This document shows positions 61,965 through 64,000 of a stretch of DNA of 64,000 nucleotides, piece by piece. Below the pieces are notes generated by a model that was given only the letters and a program-made list of their open reading frames with translations, did no database searches and was not told the DNA's origin. This DNA comes from Comamonadaceae bacterium UBA2334 (GTDB taxonomy: Bacteria; Pseudomonadota; Gammaproteobacteria; Burkholderiales; Burkholderiaceae_C). How positions within the stretch are numbered: position 1 is the stretch's first letter; every line of letters begins with the position of its first letter. The DNA lies in NCBI GenBank assembly GCA_002344885.1, contig DDUQ01000041.1:30506-94505 (forward strand), in the 5' to 3' direction. Position numbers and translations under genes: made by a program.

Positions 61965-62223
61965 GGTCGGCTCCTTGAATGCGGTCCAGCGGCTCAAAAC
62001 GCTGAGCCTTCTGCCAATTGTTGAGCAGTTCGGCCTGGTGAAGCAAACACCATTCCTTGACGATGGATGCCACCTTGCGCGGTAACTGCCCCTCGTGGAC
62101 CTCACCTGTGCCAATCGCGACCAGCGCCTCGAACCCCTGGTACTCCACATGGATGTGAGGCGGCGGGTGATCGTCGTGCCACATCCGAATGACGATCCCG
62201 AAAAAGATGGCAATGGTCGGCAT
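61957..62223 (-). CDS. DUF4160 family protein
   Basis: An 88-residue protein. The start MPTIAIFFGIVIRMWHDDH followed by PPPHIHVEY is the DUF4160 signature. It overlaps the DUF2442 start by 8 bp. Function unknown; probably one half of a toxin-antitoxin-like pair. Confidence 0.87.
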   Translation of the reverse strand: MPTIAIFFGIVIRMWHDDHPPPHIHVEYQGFEALVAIGTGEVHEGQLPRKVASIVKEWCLLHQAELLNNWQKAQRFEPLDRIQGADRD

Positions 62224-62252
62224 GGCGCGTATGTGAAGATTGGAAACGATGC

Positions 62253-62281
62253 TCAGAACGAAGACCCCGGCCCGCTCAAAA
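62253..62281. repeat. 29-bp direct repeat, right copy (within DUF924)
   Basis: Identical to 60073-60101. Here it forms the last codons and stop of the complete DUF924 gene. Same orientation as the left copy, 2.18 kb apart. Confidence 0.8.
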
Positions 62282-62792
62282 ACGCCAGTTCTTCTGCCGT
62301 GGAACTGCGGGCCAGAATGGCGTTGCGGTGGGGGTAACGGCCAAAGCGGTCGATGATGGCCTTGTGCGCATGTTCAAAGCGCAGGTTGTCTTCCAGCCCC
62401 GGCTGTGAAAACAGCGCCACCGCCTGTTCATGCACCAGCGCCGACTCGCTGTGCATGTAGGGCATGTAGGCAAAGCGGCGCTGTTCCACGGGCAGGCTGC
62501 GGTCTTGCCCGCTGGCCACCAGCTCTTGCGCCAACGCCAGAGCCAGCGCGTCCTGCGCAAAGGCGCGGGGCGTGTCGCGCCACACGTTGCGCGAAAACTG
62601 GTCCAGCACAATGATTTCCGCCAGCCGCCCCTCTGGCGTGGCGCGCCAGCCAAACAGTTCGCATAGCGCAGCGGCCTCCAGCGTGGTGCCGAAGCGGGTG
62701 CGGATGGCTTCATCCAGCGCAGCGTCTTTGGCGAAGTGCTGCGCTGGGGTGAGTTCTGTGAACCAGAAGTGGAGGATGGGTTGGGGAGGCAT
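62253..62792 (-). CDS. DUF924 family protein
   Basis: A 179-residue helical protein. ILHFWFTELTPAQHFAKDAALDEAIRTRFG, EIIVLDQFSRNVWRDTPRAFAQD and FAYMPYMHSESALVHEQAVALF (in parts) are hallmarks of DUF924. Biochemical function unknown. Its last 29 bases are duplicated at 60073, bracketing the toxin-antitoxin patch. Confidence 0.9.
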   Translation of the reverse strand: MPPQPILHFWFTELTPAQHFAKDAALDEAIRTRFGTTLEAAALCELFGWRATPEGRLAEIIVLDQFSRNVWRDTPRAFAQDALALALAQELVASGQDRSLPVEQRRFAYMPYMHSESALVHEQAVALFSQPGLEDNLRFEHAHKAIIDRFGRYPHRNAILARSSTAEELAFLSGPGSSF

Positions 62793-62879
62793 GGCAAGTC
62801 AGTTGAGCGGGCAAAAACCCGTCTGGCGATCCATTCAATATGGGAAATCCCAAAACTTACTGCATTTGGCCACATGCTC

Positions 62880-63686
62880 TCATGCTGGCGCTATGGGTTG
62901 CCGCTTCACTTCATCCAGCGTTTTGCCACTTGCAGTCTTCCATTCGATCCACCCGTTGGCGGACCGCCCCATCACGGCCATCGCTGCCATGCTGGGGCTG
63001 GAGAACAGGTGATCCCTCGTGAAAACCAATTGATCGTTGTTCGCAGACAGGATGCCGTCCACCACCAGTTGATTGCGCAAACGTTCGTTGGATGTGCCTT
63101 GGATGGAAGCCACGATCTCGGCGCGTCCTTTGGAGCCTTTGTGCACCACAAAGCCCTCGGATGTGTACTTGCCCACCCCGACTGCACCCGATCCCTTGCA
63201 ATAGAACAGTTCCGATTCCCCTTTGGCAGTTGGCGCGTTCGCCAGCGGTTCAAAAAGGGGTTGACCAAGCGTAGCCAGCAAGGTGGCTGCTGTTTCGTGA
63301 ATTTCGTGGCAGTCGGCTTGCAGCGGTGCGGGGGTGTAGGGCTGCGAGCCTGTGTTGCCGTTTTCGAGGCTGTAGCGACCGGCCTTGGTGGCTTCTGCGA
63401 TGGCCAACCACTCTAAAAAAAGTGCATGAGTTTGGGTGAGGCTGTTGGTGAGTGAAATGACCACCAGCGCCCGGTTCCAGAAGTCTTTGCTCTGGTTGTG
63501 TTGTGCCAACCGGTTACCCATATTGCCAGACTGACCAATGTAGGCCCGAGGCAGGCCACTATCTGACAACTCGCCTGTCAGCACATGGATTCCTACCTGC
63601 TGGGCTTCCGGCATCTTCAGAAATTCAGCCAATTGGCTGCGAGGCACTTCAATCACCCGCACGATGCGGGTCGTGATTTCGGCCAC
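62880..63686 (-). CDS. GIY-YIG nuclease-like protein with DUF4357
   Basis: A 268-residue protein. GIHVLTG and RAYIGQSGNMGNRLAQHNQ form a GIY-YIG core near residues 32-66, with Arg in NRLAQH and Glu in FLEWLAIAEA as candidate catalytic residues. The C-terminus (SMAAMAVMGRSANGWIEWK) matches DUF4357. Start codon GTG at 63686. Such proteins often occur in mobile or defence regions; target unknown. Confidence 0.8.
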   Translation of the reverse strand: MAEITTRIVRVIEVPRSQLAEFLKMPEAQQVGIHVLTGELSDSGLPRAYIGQSGNMGNRLAQHNQSKDFWNRALVVISLTNSLTQTHALFLEWLAIAEATKAGRYSLENGNTGSQPYTPAPLQADCHEIHETAATLLATLGQPLFEPLANAPTAKGESELFYCKGSGAVGVGKYTSEGFVVHKGSKGRAEIVASIQGTSNERLRNQLVVDGILSANNDQLVFTRDHLFSSPSMAAMAVMGRSANGWIEWKTASGKTLDEVKRQPIAPA

Positions 63687-63758
63687 ACGGATGCCTCGCG
63701 GGTCACCCTTGGGGGAGAAAAATGTGGATGGTTTGGGGACGGAGCGTGAACGATGGAC

Positions 63759-63950
63759 TCAAGCTGCTTTCTTGAATTCCAATGGCAGCAATCCTTCCTT
63801 CTTCGCATCCAGCAATACGATTTCCACGATGGTGCCGTCTTCGGCGTAGCTGATGTTGGTGTGCCAGCCCTGCGAAGTCTCGCGCACGATGGGCTTGTCA
63901 GACACACGAATTTGCAGGATGTCGTCGTCTTCAAAGTAAGTCGATTTCAT
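63759..63950 (-). CDS. DUF2283 family protein
   Basis: A 63-residue protein: MKSTYFEDDDILQIRVSD, WHTNISYAEDGTIVEIVLLDA and the end LLPLEFKKA match DUF2283. Often found with DUF4258 toxins in toxin-antitoxin pairs; the expected upstream partner would lie past the window edge (beyond 64000). An alternative start 13 codons earlier is less likely. Confidence 0.82.
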   Translation of the reverse strand: MKSTYFEDDDILQIRVSDKPIVRETSQGWHTNISYAEDGTIVEIVLLDAKKEGLLPLEFKKAA

Positions 63951-64000
63951 GGCAAGGGCTCCCAGTGATGCATGACGGGGCGGATTCAAAAGTGAAGTGC

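Overview
The window looks like chromosome of a GC-rich betaproteobacterium, most likely a Comamonadaceae member. This rests on gene content and sequence style (liv operon beside lysS, sigma-32, DUF2145 and DUF4139 proteins, split YedE transporters, SRAP proteins) and is an inference; no rRNA or species marker is present. No tRNA, rRNA, IS element, integrase or CRISPR array was found.

Layout. 1-9.6 kb: the tail of a sensor histidine kinase, rarA, a complete branched-chain amino-acid ABC operon (livHMGF, with no binding-protein gene alongside), lysS, and rpoH on the minus strand behind a perfect CIRCE box. 9.6-17.7 kb: two SDR enzymes, a kinase-HDOD-GAF protein, selD, a convergent FAD oxidoreductase of the type elsewhere fused to SelD, a ferredoxin and an FKBP isomerase. 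17.9-25.3 kb: gshA, rbgA, a DUF1778/GNAT toxin-antitoxin pair, dusC and a membrane diguanylate cyclase. 25.3-30.5 kb: a Tat-signal DODA-type dioxygenase and an operon of two WS/DGAT acyltransferases around an alpha/beta hydrolase. 30.6-35.5 kb: a 7TM sensor kinase translationally coupled to a voltage-gated-like K+ channel, a split YeeE/YedE sulfur transporter and a DUF938 methyltransferase. 35.8-45.7 kb: an LRR kinase, two SRAP proteins (one apparently catalytically dead), and a phosphorelay set (large hybrid kinase, lone receiver, lone Hpt). 45.7-59.6 kb: DUF4139, an M14 peptidase, a compact ethanolamine operon (eat-eutB-eutC), a cytochrome c/AhpD-like pair, an LplT-like MFS-acyltransferase fusion, pyroglutamyl peptidase, a chemoreceptor with a CheR-tether and a serine hydrolase. 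59.7-64 kb: an accessory patch with GIY-YIG proteins, an XRE/AbiEii pair, a DUF4160/DUF2442 pair, an antitoxin-like fragment and DUF2283.

The signal least explained by ordinary annotation is a short AT-rich repeat with a fixed architecture: GCGCTTT, 17 variable bases, GCTATG (30 bp). Six good copies and up to four degenerate ones are scattered over the window, several inside protein-coding genes (rarA, dusC, the 7TM kinase, probably pcp) without breaking the frame. A second structural signal is a 29-bp direct repeat, the 3' end of the DUF924 gene, which brackets the toxin-antitoxin patch.

Functional links: CIRCE upstream of rpoH would place sigma-32 under HrcA; the hybrid kinase, receiver and Hpt could form one phosphorelay; the acyltransferase operon points to storage-lipid synthesis; eat-eutBC gives B12-dependent ethanolamine use without a microcompartment.
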